Assembly (NCBI GenBank): GCA_025808875.1
Contig: CP075528.1
Location: forward strand, 62,001 to 126,000
DNA from: Enhydrobacter sp.
GTDB taxonomy: Bacteria; Pseudomonadota; Alphaproteobacteria; Reyranellales; Reyranellaceae
Direction of reading: 5' to 3'
Length of the DNA: 64,000 bases
The notes beneath the pieces were generated by a model. The model was not told where the DNA came from and did not search any database. It saw nothing but the letters and a program-made list of their open reading frames with translations. The stretch's first letter is position 1. Each line of letters begins with the position of its first letter. Shown here piece by piece: positions 50,150-58,246 of the stretch. The position numbers were made by a program, and so were the translations under genes.

Positions 50150-50913
50150 GGCGCTGGACGCTCGCCGCCGCCGCCTGCGTGTCGGTGAGCTCCCTGGTGC
50201 TGGCGCAACCGGCCCCCGACGGCCAGAGGTCGAGCTACCACGACATGGGCCGGGCCCTGCAGCAAATGCAGGACGACGAGTTTGCCAATCCCGGCATGCT
50301 CTACGTCCGCAGCGGGGAGCAGCTCTGGGCGAGAGCCGTCGGCGCAGCCAACAAGGCCTGCGCCGATTGCCACGCCGCCGGCAGCATGGTGGGTGTGGCA
50401 GCCCGCCATCCCGCCATTCCACCGGGCCGCGACCGGCCGGCCGACCTCGAAGGCCGGATCAACCAATGTCGCACGGAACGACAGCAGGCCGAGCGGCTGG
50501 CCCCCGAGAGCGAGCCCTTGCTCGCGCTCGCGGCCTATGTCGCGCGTCAGTCGCGGGGCCTGCCGATCGCGCCACCGGCCGACCCGCGTCTGGTTCCCTT
50601 CCGGCGGGAGGGCAAGGCGCTGTTCGAGACCCGACAGGGGCAGTTGAACCTGTCCTGCGCCAACTGCCATGACGACAACGCCGGCAAGAAGCTCGCCGCC
50701 GCGACGATTCCGCAAGGTCATCCCGATGGCTATCCGATCTACCGCCTGGAATGGCAGGCGCTGGGCTCGCTCAAGCGGCGACTGCGCAACTGCCTGATCG
50801 GCATGCGGGCCGAACCTTACGATCACGATTCGACCGAGTATGTCTCCCTGCAGCTCCATCTCATGGATCGGGCGCGCGGTATGAGATTCGATGCGCCCGG
50901 CGTGAGGCCCTGA
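50146..50913 (+). CDS. soxA: Sulfur oxidation c-type cytochrome SoxA, dihaem
   Basis: A 255-residue exported cytochrome with two haem sites, C-A-D-C-H (near residue 75) and C-A-N-C-H (near residue 175). R-N-C-L-I-G-M-R near residue 212 contains the cysteine that ligates the active-site haem as persulfide. With SoxX it joins thiosulfate to the SoxY arm. It is the last gene of the coupled operon. No soxB or soxCD follows in the window. Confidence 0.93.
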   Translation: MRRWTLAAAACVSVSSLVLAQPAPDGQRSSYHDMGRALQQMQDDEFANPGMLYVRSGEQLWARAVGAANKACADCHAAGSMVGVAARHPAIPPGRDRPADLEGRINQCRTERQQAERLAPESEPLLALAAYVARQSRGLPIAPPADPRLVPFRREGKALFETRQGQLNLSCANCHDDNAGKKLAAATIPQGHPDGYPIYRLEWQALGSLKRRLRNCLIGMRAEPYDHDSTEYVSLQLHLMDRARGMRFDAPGVRP

Positions 50914-51032
50914 GGCCGGTCGAAAAACTTCCTGCCGGGACGCGGGCGCGCAGACTCTTATGCTCCACTCGCCGCCAAGTTCGACCGCCGCTTTCGTTGC
51001 CGCTGCCGAGAGGGTGATCCTACAGTCGGCCG

Positions 51033-51305
51033 ATGCCCGGACCGGCCAGCAGCTTCGTTGCACGCACCGCCCGCCTGCTGCTCGGCGCCAGCGAGGAACC
51101 GGCACTTTGGGCGATCTCGGTGCGCGGCCGGGTCGTCGGTTCGCTGGCCGTCGATCGCGGCCAGTGGCGGCTCTCCTGGTTCGCCGACGCCGATCCGCGG
51201 CTGACGGGCTTCGTCGGTCCGGTCGGCGGCGACATCGAAGCGCTGTCGATGGCGCTCGCCATCCGGCTCGGGGCACCGGTCGACATCGAATCCCTCGCCG
51301 TCTGA
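51033..51305 (+). CDS. Small hypothetical protein
   Basis: A 90-residue ORF of unrecognised family, rich in Ala, Gly and Arg, with three Trp and no signal peptide or membrane segment. It has a codon usage like its neighbours and lies between soxA and the Lrp regulator, 65 bp before the latter. No clear ribosome site. May be a real small protein; function unknown. Confidence 0.45.
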   Translation: MPGPASSFVARTARLLLGASEEPALWAISVRGRVVGSLAVDRGQWRLSWFADADPRLTGFVGPVGGDIEALSMALAIRLGAPVDIESLAV

Positions 51306-51370
51306 GGCCAGTTGAGATTTCCGCCGCAGCGGCCGACAGTGGCCGGCCGAACCCCCGGGGTGCCGACGAC

Positions 51371-51862
51371 ATGGATGCGATCGACCGCAAAATCGTGACC
51401 CTGCTGCAGGACGATGCCAGCCTGTCGCTGGCCCAGATCGCCCATCGGGTCGGCCTGTCGCAAAGCCCGTGCTGGAAGCGCATCCAGCGGCTCGAGAAGT
51501 CGGGAATCATCCTGAGGCGGGTGGCCCTGGTTTCGCCTGAGGCCGTCGGCATGAGCCTCACCGTCTTCGTGTCGATCGAAACGGGCGATCATTCGACGGC
51601 ATGGCTGTCGAAATTCGCCCAGACGGTGACGGCAATGCCCGAGGTGATGGAGTTCCATCGCATGGCCGGCGACATCGACTACATGCTGCGCGTGGCGGTC
51701 CCGAACATGCAGGCCTACGACGCCTTCTACAAACGCCTGATCGACACCATGCCGCTCAAGAACGTCACGTCGCGCTTCGCCATGGAACGCATCAAGTCGA
51801 CCACCGCCTACCCGCTGGCGGCGGATGCCCGCAATCCTCGGGAGCCCCGGAAGAAACGCTGA
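51371..51862 (+). CDS. Lrp/AsnC family regulator
   Basis: A 163-residue regulator. The N-terminal winged helix begins with M-D-A-I-D-R-K-I-V-T-L-L-Q-D-D and has I-A-H-R-V-G-L-S-Q-S-P-C-W-K-R-I-Q-R-L-E. The C-terminal RAM domain shows M-A-G-D-I-D-Y-M-L-R-V-A-V. Such proteins sense amino acids. Neighbouring targets are not evident; the downstream class II aldolase is the nearest. The ATG at 51371 is the family start; an upstream extension is not used. Confidence 0.92.
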   Translation: MDAIDRKIVTLLQDDASLSLAQIAHRVGLSQSPCWKRIQRLEKSGIILRRVALVSPEAVGMSLTVFVSIETGDHSTAWLSKFAQTVTAMPEVMEFHRMAGDIDYMLRVAVPNMQAYDAFYKRLIDTMPLKNVTSRFAMERIKSTTAYPLAADARNPREPRKKR

Positions 51863-51935
51863 CCGGGGTTGCGTGGACGCCGGTGGAGGCGCGGAGTAGC
51901 GTAGCGCCAGCCGCCGCAACCTCCGGAGCCCCGCC

Positions 51936-52733
51936 ATGAGCGTGCATGTCCTCAAGACGCCGACCGTCTCCAGCCTGCGTTCCAAGGTGTCGCCGGAGGA
52001 GTGGCAGGCGCGCGTCGATCTTGCCGCCTGCTATCGGCTGATGGACGTCTACGGCATGACCGACCTGATCGCCAACCACATCTCGATGCGGGTGCCGGGC
52101 GAACCGGACCACTTCCTGATCAATGCCTATGGGTTGCTCTATGAAGAAATCACGGCATCGAGCCTGGTCAAGATCGACCACGAGGGCAACATCCTCGCCA
52201 AGCCCGACTTCGGACCGGGCCTCGACTACGGAGTCAACCGCGCGGGCTTCGTGATCCATAGCGCGATCCATATGGCGAAGCCCAAGGTCGCTTGCGTGAT
52301 CCACACCCACACCTGGGCCGGCATGGCCGTCTCGACCATGGAATGCGGCCTGCTGCCGAACACTCAGACCTCGATGCGCTTCGCCCACATCGGCTATCAC
52401 GACTATGACGGCGTGGTGGTCGACACCGCGATGCGCGAGGCGCTGGTCAAGGATCTCGGCGACAACAACGCCCTGATCCTGCGCAATCACGGCCTGCTCA
52501 CGACCGGCGCGACCGTTCCCGAGGCCTTCAACGCCATGCACCGACTGGAGCTTTCCTGCAAGACGCAGATCGCGGCGATGTCGTGCAACACGCCGCTCAT
52601 CAAGGTGCCGGACGACGTCGTCGAGGCGACCTACATGAACTACCAGCCGCACATCCGCCGCCCGTTCGGCGTGCTCGACTGGCCGGCGCTCCTGCGCAAG
52701 CTCGACCGGATCGATCCGAGCTACCGCGACTAA
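51936..52733 (+). CDS. Class II aldolase/adducin family protein
   Basis: A 265-residue protein with the class II aldolase fold. Zinc-binding histidines are visible in V-I-H-T-H-T-W-A-G (HxH near residue 123) and the C-terminal R-N-H-G-L-L histidine. G-A-x-V-P-E-A-F follows. Members cleave or epimerise sugar phosphates or decarboxylate related acids; the substrate is unknown. It follows the Lrp gene by 73 bp. Confidence 0.88.
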   Translation: MSVHVLKTPTVSSLRSKVSPEEWQARVDLAACYRLMDVYGMTDLIANHISMRVPGEPDHFLINAYGLLYEEITASSLVKIDHEGNILAKPDFGPGLDYGVNRAGFVIHSAIHMAKPKVACVIHTHTWAGMAVSTMECGLLPNTQTSMRFAHIGYHDYDGVVVDTAMREALVKDLGDNNALILRNHGLLTTGATVPEAFNAMHRLELSCKTQIAAMSCNTPLIKVPDDVVEATYMNYQPHIRRPFGVLDWPALLRKLDRIDPSYRD

Positions 52734-53118
52734 GGGCAACCGCCGGGAGGTTTCGGAGGATTCGCGGCAATTCCGGCAATTTTGGCAGGCGTCGGCGGAC
52801 CACCCCTCGAAGCCCAGGTGAGACGTTCGGGTGAATACCCAACCGGATCAATGGCTTGTCGTGTCTCACCGGGTGAGACATCGGTGAGACATCGGCCTGT
52901 GGATGAGTGGACACCGAGGACTGCAGGGGACTGCGAGGATTCGAGGACGAATCGCGTCCGATGCCGATGCCATCGACATCGGAGCGGTCCTCAGGGGTGT
53001 GGACGCTTCGAGGACGACCGCCCTGCGGTCACGGCACTTCGGGGAAACTGATGGCGACGCACCTCCGGGGCGAATCGCCGGTCGGGTGTCGTCGCGATGA
53101 GGGCGCCGATCTCCGTCG
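52734..53118. other. Gene-free region with GGTGAGACA repeats
   Basis: No supported gene in 385 bp between two convergent genes. It contains four copies of GGTGAGAC or its inverse, described separately; otherwise ordinary GC-rich sequence. Confidence 0.6.
52817..52891. repeat. Cluster of GGTGAGAC half-sites including a 19-bp palindrome
   Basis: TGTCTCACC (52862-52870) and GGTGAGACA (52872-52880) form a perfect 9-bp dyad with a single central G. A third copy, GGTGAGACA, follows at 52883-52891, and GGTGAGAC is at 52817-52824. The layout resembles an operator, but it sits between convergent genes where no promoter is expected. Confidence 0.7.
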
Positions 53119-53559
53119 TCATGCCGCCCCCCTCGGGTCGGTGCGCTGGACGACCCGCACGAGCAGCGCCGTCGACCAGCCGAACATCAGCATGCCCGCG
53201 GCCGATTCGAGGGCGCCAACCATGCGATGCGCCGGCGACAGCGCGATCTCGCTGGCGCCGACGGTGGTGAAACTCGCCAGCGAAAAGTAGAGCGCGTCGC
53301 CGAAGCTGCCAAGTTCGTCCCACTCGAAATGGTAGAGCAGCGCCCACAGGGTGACCTGCAGCATGTGGCCGGCCATCAGCACCAGAACGGCGACCACGCT
53401 GTGGGCCAGCATATAGAAGGTCGGCCGCATGGTGCGGCTGGGATGCGGCAGGATCTCCATCATGCGGCTGAGCGTGAGCTGCGCCAGCACCTGGACGATG
53501 CCGGTGCCGCCGACCAGCAGCACCCCGCGCAGGACGCGCAGCATGGTTTCGACGTCCAT
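53119..53559 (-). CDS. Ion channel family protein (two-transmembrane K+ channel-like)
   Basis: A 146-residue membrane protein with three to four hydrophobic segments. Y-F-S-L-A-S-F-T-T-V-G-A-S-E-I marks the pore loop of an Ion_trans_2-type channel, but the selectivity filter is T-V-G-A-S-E instead of T-V-G-Y-G-D, so K+ selectivity is doubtful. The ATG at 53557-53559 is one base after the acyl-CoA dehydrogenase stop in the same leftward unit. Confidence 0.8.
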   Translation of the reverse strand: MDVETMLRVLRGVLLVGGTGIVQVLAQLTLSRMMEILPHPSRTMRPTFYMLAHSVVAVLVLMAGHMLQVTLWALLYHFEWDELGSFGDALYFSLASFTTVGASEIALSPAHRMVGALESAAGMLMFGWSTALLVRVVQRTDPRGAA

Positions 53560-53560
53560 G

Positions 53561-54727
53561 TCACGCCGCTTTCGGTTTGCCGAGGAGATGATCCGAGATG
53601 ATGCGCTGCTGGATCTCCGATGTGCCTTCGAAGATCTTGGTGAGCCGCGCGTCACGCCAGTAGCGCTCGACGGCGTGCAAAGTGGTGTAGCCCGCACCGC
53701 CGAAGATCTGCAGCGCCTCCGACGTGACGCGCTCGGCCATCTCGGAGGCGTGGAACTTCACCATCGCCGCTTCCTTGTCGCAGCGGCGCCTGCCGTCGAT
53801 CTCGTCGCACACGAAATACATGAGCTGGCGCGACGCCTCGATCTCGGTCGCCATGCGGGCCAGCCTGAAGCGCGTGTTCTGAAATTCGCCGATCGCCTGG
53901 CCGAACTGCCGGCGCTCCTGGGCATAGGCGGTGGCGTCCTCCAGCGCGCCGCGTGCCAGGCCGATGGCGCGCGCGGCGGTGTGGGCTCGCGCCCGTTCGA
54001 GTCCTGCCGAGATGTAGTAGAACGCCTTTCCCTCCTCGCCGATCAGCGCCTCGGCCGGCAGGCGGCAATCGTCGAAGGCGAGCTCCCAAGTCTTCCAGCC
54101 GAAATAGCCGATCTTGGGGATCGGCGCGCCGCGCACGCCGTCGGGCAGCGTGCCGCGCTGCTTTTCGATCAGGAAGGAGGAGAGGCCGACGTGCTTTCGC
54201 CTGGGGTCGGGCGGATCGGAGGTACGCGCGACCAGCATGATGTAGTCGGCGCCGTCGGCGAAAGTGCACCAATACTTGTTGCCGTTGATAATCCAGGAAT
54301 CGCCGTCGCGGCGCGCGCGGCAGGCGATGTTGCCGAGGTCCGAGCCGACGTCGGGCTCGGACATGGCCGCCGCGCCCAGGAATTCGCCGCGGGCGGCGCG
54401 CGGCAGATAGACGGCGCGCTGCGCGTCGGTCATGCCGCGACCGGCGCTCAATCCGTTGCCGCGGGCGATGATGGAGGCGACGCTCATCCAGGCGCGGGCC
54501 AACTCCTCGGTGATGAGGCAATACTCGAAGACGCCCAGCCCGAGGCCGCCGTACTGCTCGGGGATGACGATGCCGAAATAGCCCATGTCGGCCAACTTGC
54601 GGATCAGCTCCGGCGGGATGTCACCCTTTTCCGGATCGAGCCTGTTGGCGACCGGCAACACCTCCTTCAGGGCGAAGGCGCGCGCCGTTTCCTGGATCAT
54701 GCGGCGCTCGTCGGTCATGTAGCCCAT
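53561..54727 (-). CDS. Acyl-CoA dehydrogenase
   Basis: A 388-residue FAD enzyme with the family fold. M-S-E-P-D-V-G-S-D-L (residues about 128-137) and W-I-I-N-G-N-K-Y-W-C-T form the FAD/substrate pocket, and L-Q-I-F-G-G-A-G-Y and F-E-G-T-S-E-I-Q are C-terminal signatures. G-A-G-Y-T at the catalytic loop is followed by E-R-Y-W-R-D-A-R. The ATG at 54725-54727 follows GGAGGGG; the very long open frame further upstream is a shadow. Substrate class unknown. Confidence 0.93.
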   Translation of the reverse strand: MGYMTDERRMIQETARAFALKEVLPVANRLDPEKGDIPPELIRKLADMGYFGIVIPEQYGGLGLGVFEYCLITEELARAWMSVASIIARGNGLSAGRGMTDAQRAVYLPRAARGEFLGAAAMSEPDVGSDLGNIACRARRDGDSWIINGNKYWCTFADGADYIMLVARTSDPPDPRRKHVGLSSFLIEKQRGTLPDGVRGAPIPKIGYFGWKTWELAFDDCRLPAEALIGEEGKAFYYISAGLERARAHTAARAIGLARGALEDATAYAQERRQFGQAIGEFQNTRFRLARMATEIEASRQLMYFVCDEIDGRRRCDKEAAMVKFHASEMAERVTSEALQIFGGAGYTTLHAVERYWRDARLTKIFEGTSEIQQRIISDHLLGKPKAA

Positions 54728-54766
54728 GGTCTTTCCCCTCCCGTTGCCCCAGCATGCTAGCCGGGA

Positions 54767-55603
54767 ATGCAGTACGACTTCGACAGCGCGACGATCCACT
54801 ACGACATCCGCGGTGAAGGCCGGCCGATCGTCCTCATCCATGGCTGGACCATGGATCACAAGGTCGAGCAGGCCGATCTCGAGCCGATCTTCGAGGGACG
54901 AAACGGCTGGCGGCGAATCTACTTCGACCTGCCCGGCATGGGCCGCTCGGCAGCCAAGGCCTCGTTGCGCGCGCAGGACGACATGCTCGAGGCGGTGCTC
55001 GCCTTCATCGATCATGTCGTGCCCGACGGCCGGTTCGTGCTCGCCGGCACCTCCGGCGGCGCCTACCTCGCGCGCGCCGTCGCGGTGAAGCGGCGCGCCC
55101 GGGTGGCCGGCCTGCTGCTGCGCATGCCCGCCGTCATCGCCGATACGACCAAGCGCACCCTGCCGCCGCAACAACCCCTGGTCCGCAACTCCGCCTTGAT
55201 GGCCTCGCTGGACCCGGACGAACGCCTGCGGCTGGCCGACGCGCTGGTCCAGTCGCCGTCCTATCTCGAGGCCTTCGGACGGCGCCGGCGAACGCTGGTC
55301 GAGCCGGCCATCGAGGCAGCCTCGCCGCTGGTTGTCGAGATGCGCGCCGATCCGGCGCGCTATGGATTTTCCTTCGACCTGCCGGCAATGGAAAAGACCT
55401 TCTCGGAGCCGACCCTTATCATCACCGGGCGGCAGGATCCTGTCGTCGGCTATCGCGACGCCTGGGACATCCTGGAAAGCTACCCGCGCGCGAGCTTCGT
55501 CGTGCTCGACCGGGCGGATCATGGCTGGCCGATCGAACGGCCGGACCTGCTGGCCGCCCTCGTGGACGACTGGCTGGCGCGCATCGTGCTTGGCGAGAGT
55601 TAG
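54767..55603 (+). CDS. Alpha/beta fold hydrolase
   Basis: A 278-residue hydrolase with I-V-L-I-H-G-W-T-M-D (oxyanion hole), the nucleophile elbow A-G-T-S-G-G-A-Y near residue 92, and late A-D-H-G-W-P-I carrying the catalytic histidine. The usual Gly before the nucleophile is preserved. It is the first of two rightward genes next to the acyl-CoA dehydrogenase. Substrate unknown. Confidence 0.87.
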   Translation: MQYDFDSATIHYDIRGEGRPIVLIHGWTMDHKVEQADLEPIFEGRNGWRRIYFDLPGMGRSAAKASLRAQDDMLEAVLAFIDHVVPDGRFVLAGTSGGAYLARAVAVKRRARVAGLLLRMPAVIADTTKRTLPPQQPLVRNSALMASLDPDERLRLADALVQSPSYLEAFGRRRRTLVEPAIEAASPLVVEMRADPARYGFSFDLPAMEKTFSEPTLIITGRQDPVVGYRDAWDILESYPRASFVVLDRADHGWPIERPDLLAALVDDWLARIVLGES

Positions 55604-55618
55604 CGTTAGGAGACGTCG

Positions 55619-56605
55619 ATGTTCAGCGTGTTTCGTCGTGGTGCGTTGTTTGCGGTACTCGCTGCACCCCTTGCCCTGCTGCCGGGCCAGGGGGGTGCGC
55701 AGGATTGGCCCAACCGGCCGGTCACTCTCTACATGGGATTTCCGGCGGGGTCGGGCGTCGACGTCGTGGCGCGCTTGCTGCAACCCTCGCTTGAGAAGAG
55801 CCTCGGCCAACGGCTGGTCATCGACTACAAGTCGGGCGCTGGCGGAAATCTCGCCTCCGAGACCGTCGCCAAGGCAAAGCCCGACGGCTACACTTTCCTG
55901 CTCGGCACGGCGGCGACCCATGGCGTCAATGCCGCGCTCTACAAGAAGCTGCCGTTCGACGTCGAGGCCGACTTCACGCCGGTCGGCAACATCGTCGACG
56001 TGCCCAACGTTCTGGCGATCAACCCGGCGGTGATCGACGCCAAGGACGTGAAGGACTTCATCGCCAAGGTGAAGGCCGAGCCCGGCAAGTACAGCTTCGC
56101 TTCGACCGGCAACGGCACCGGCACGCACCTGGCATTTGCCGCTTTCAACGCGCAGGCCGGTCTGAACATGGTGCATGTGCCCTACAAGGGCGGTCCGGAC
56201 GCGACCAACTCGCTGCTCAAGGGCGAGACCTGCTGCAGCTTCCCGCTCCTGCAGGCCATGCTCCAGCACGCCAGGGCCGGCCGCGTGCGATTGCTCGGCG
56301 TGACGACGGCCAGGAGAGTCGCCGTCGTGCCCGACCTGCCGACCATCGCCGAGCAGGGTCTGCCGGGCTACGAGAGCTTCATCTGGTTCGGCATCTTCGC
56401 GCCCAAGGGGCTCGATCCCGCGATCGTCGCCAGGATGAATGCCGCCCTGAAGACCGCGATCGAGGATCCGGAGGTCAACAAGAAACTGGTCGAGCTCGGC
56501 AACACGCCGCGCTACGAGACGGCGCAGCAATTCGTCGCGACCGTGAAGGCCGACCGTGCCAAGTGGGCCGAGGTGGTGAAAGCGGCTGGCGCGACCATCG
56601 ACTAG
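55619..56605 (+). CDS. Tripartite tricarboxylate transporter-type substrate-binding protein (Bug/TctC family)
   Basis: A 328-residue periplasmic binding protein with a signal peptide ending near residue 27 (G-G-A-Q-D). Family landmarks are W-P-N-R-P-V-T-L, then F-P-A-G-S-G-V-D-V-V-A-R, H-V-P-Y-K-G-G-P and L-P-G-Y-E-S-F-I-W-F-G-I. Bug proteins bind carboxylic acids for TctAB import, or act without them. No membrane subunits are adjacent, so it is an orphan binding protein. The stop overlaps the convergent GMC gene by 4 bp. Confidence 0.92.
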   Translation: MFSVFRRGALFAVLAAPLALLPGQGGAQDWPNRPVTLYMGFPAGSGVDVVARLLQPSLEKSLGQRLVIDYKSGAGGNLASETVAKAKPDGYTFLLGTAATHGVNAALYKKLPFDVEADFTPVGNIVDVPNVLAINPAVIDAKDVKDFIAKVKAEPGKYSFASTGNGTGTHLAFAAFNAQAGLNMVHVPYKGGPDATNSLLKGETCCSFPLLQAMLQHARAGRVRLLGVTTARRVAVVPDLPTIAEQGLPGYESFIWFGIFAPKGLDPAIVARMNAALKTAIEDPEVNKKLVELGNTPRYETAQQFVATVKADRAKWAEVVKAAGATID

Positions 56606-58197
56606 GCCGCTGCCTCCTCGCGGATCATCGCCGCGCCCTTCTCGCCGATCATGATGGTCGGCGCGTTCGTGTTGCCGGTGGTGAGCGTTGGCATCACCGA
56701 GGCGTCGATCACGCGCAGGCCCTGCACGCCGTGCACGCGCAGGCGCGAATCGACGACGGCACGCGGATCCTCGCCCATCCGGCAAGTGCCGACCGGATGA
56801 TAGAGCGTGCTGCCGGTTCTGCGGGCGTAGGCGAGTAGGTCGGCGTCGCTCTCGATGCCGGCACCGGGCTGCAGTTCGCCCCTGCTGAATCGCGTGAGAG
56901 AAGGCTGGGCGAAGATCCTGCGTACCAGTCGGATGCCCGAGAGCAACGCCAGTTCGTCGGTCCGGGTCGAGAGGTAGTTGGGCCTGATATGCGGTCGCGC
57001 GAAGGGATCGGCGGAGGCAGCCATGATGGTGCCGCGGCTGTCGGGCTTGACCACGCAGATCACGCAACTCATGCCCGGCTCGGTGTCGAGTGCGCCCGGT
57101 CGCGTGATGCTGGCGCTGCCTGGCGTGAAGAGGAGCTGCAGGTCGGGCGAGGCCAGTCCCTCGCGGCTGTCGCAGAAGACCTGCGCCGTGGTGACGCCGA
57201 AGGTGAGGGCGCCGCGCCCGGTCAGGAAGAAGCGTGCGATCTCGGGCAGCACGCGCGGGAAGCGGGCCACTTCGTTGACCGTGGGCGTGCCATGCACGCG
57301 ATGGATCACCCGGATCACGTAGTGGTCGATCAAATTGGCGCCGACGCCCGGCAGGTCATGCACCATGGGAATGCCGAGGGATTGCAGGTGCGCCGCCGGG
57401 CCGATGCCCGAGATCTGGAGGATGTGCGGCGAGTTCACGGCGCCGCCGCAGACGATGACCTCGCGGTTGGCACGCACGGTGGTCAGGTTGCCGCCGCGCT
57501 GGAACTCCACGCCGGTGCAGTGTCTGCCCTCGAAGGTGAGGCGCCCGCCCTGTGCGTCGGTTTCGATGCGCAAGTTCGCCCGCCGTCGGGCCTCGCGCAG
57601 GAACGTCTGGGCGGTCGAGCCGCGAAAACGGCCGCGGCGCGTCATCTGGGAGTAGCCGACGCCGTCGCGCTGCTTGCCATTGAGATCGGGATTGAAGCGG
57701 AAGCCCGCCTCCTGTGCGGCCCTGACGAAGTGATGCGTGAGCGGCAGGATGGTGCGGTAGTCTTCGACCTTGAGCGGGCCGCCCCGTCCACGCAATTCGG
57801 GGTCGCCGCCTTGAACGTAGTGCTCGCTTTTCTTGAAGTAGGGCAGCACGTCGTCCCAGCTCCAGCCTCGTGCGCCCATCTGCGCCCAGCCGTCGAAGTC
57901 GGCCGGCGCGCCGCGCACATAGAGCATGCCATTGATCGACGACGAGCCGCCAAGCGTCCGCCCGCGTGGCCACTCCATGCGCCGGTCGTGCGTGCCGGAC
58001 TCGGGCTCCGTCGTGAAGTTCCAGTTGACCAGCGGATTGCGGATCAGCGAGCGCATGCCGGCCGGAACGTGGATCATCGGATGCCAGTCGCTCGGGCCGG
58101 CCTCGAGCAGGATCACCGAGGCGCCGGTTTCCGACAGACGAGACGCCACCACGCATCCGGCCGAGCCCGCACCGACGACAACGTAATCCGCTTGCAT
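56602..58197 (-). CDS. GMC family oxidoreductase (choline dehydrogenase-like)
   Basis: A 531-residue FAD alcohol oxidoreductase. The N-terminus has [16 protein letters not shown] (FAD turn), [15 protein letters not shown] (GMC signature 1, near residue 80) and [11 protein letters not shown] (signature 2). The C-terminal catalytic His sits in [11 protein letters not shown]. The ATG at 58195-58197 has GGGAG upstream. Substrate is an alcohol or polyol, unknown. Confidence 0.93.
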   Translation of the reverse strand: MQADYVVVGAGSAGCVVASRLSETGASVILLEAGPSDWHPMIHVPAGMRSLIRNPLVNWNFTTEPESGTHDRRMEWPRGRTLGGSSSINGMLYVRGAPADFDGWAQMGARGWSWDDVLPYFKKSEHYVQGGDPELRGRGGPLKVEDYRTILPLTHHFVRAAQEAGFRFNPDLNGKQRDGVGYSQMTRRGRFRGSTAQTFLREARRRANLRIETDAQGGRLTFEGRHCTGVEFQRGGNLTTVRANREVIVCGGAVNSPHILQISGIGPAAHLQSLGIPMVHDLPGVGANLIDHYVIRVIHRVHGTPTVNEVARFPRVLPEIARFFLTGRGALTFGVTTAQVFCDSREGLASPDLQLLFTPGSASITRPGALDTEPGMSCVICVVKPDSRGTIMAASADPFARPHIRPNYLSTRTDELALLSGIRLVRRIFAQPSLTRFSRGELQPGAGIESDADLLAYARRTGSTLYHPVGTCRMGEDPRAVVDSRLRVHGVQGLRVIDASVMPTLTTGNTNAPTIMIGEKGAAMIREEAAA

Positions 58198-58246
58198 GCG
58201 TTTCTCCCGTGTGGCCACTGATACCACGAAAGCGAGGGAGCGACGC

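Noticed and set aside
53561-57067. Very long reverse open frame (1168 codons)
   Set aside because: Only the part after the ATG at 54727 has acyl-CoA dehydrogenase similarity. The rest lies opposite the hydrolase and Bug genes and is a GC-rich shadow frame.
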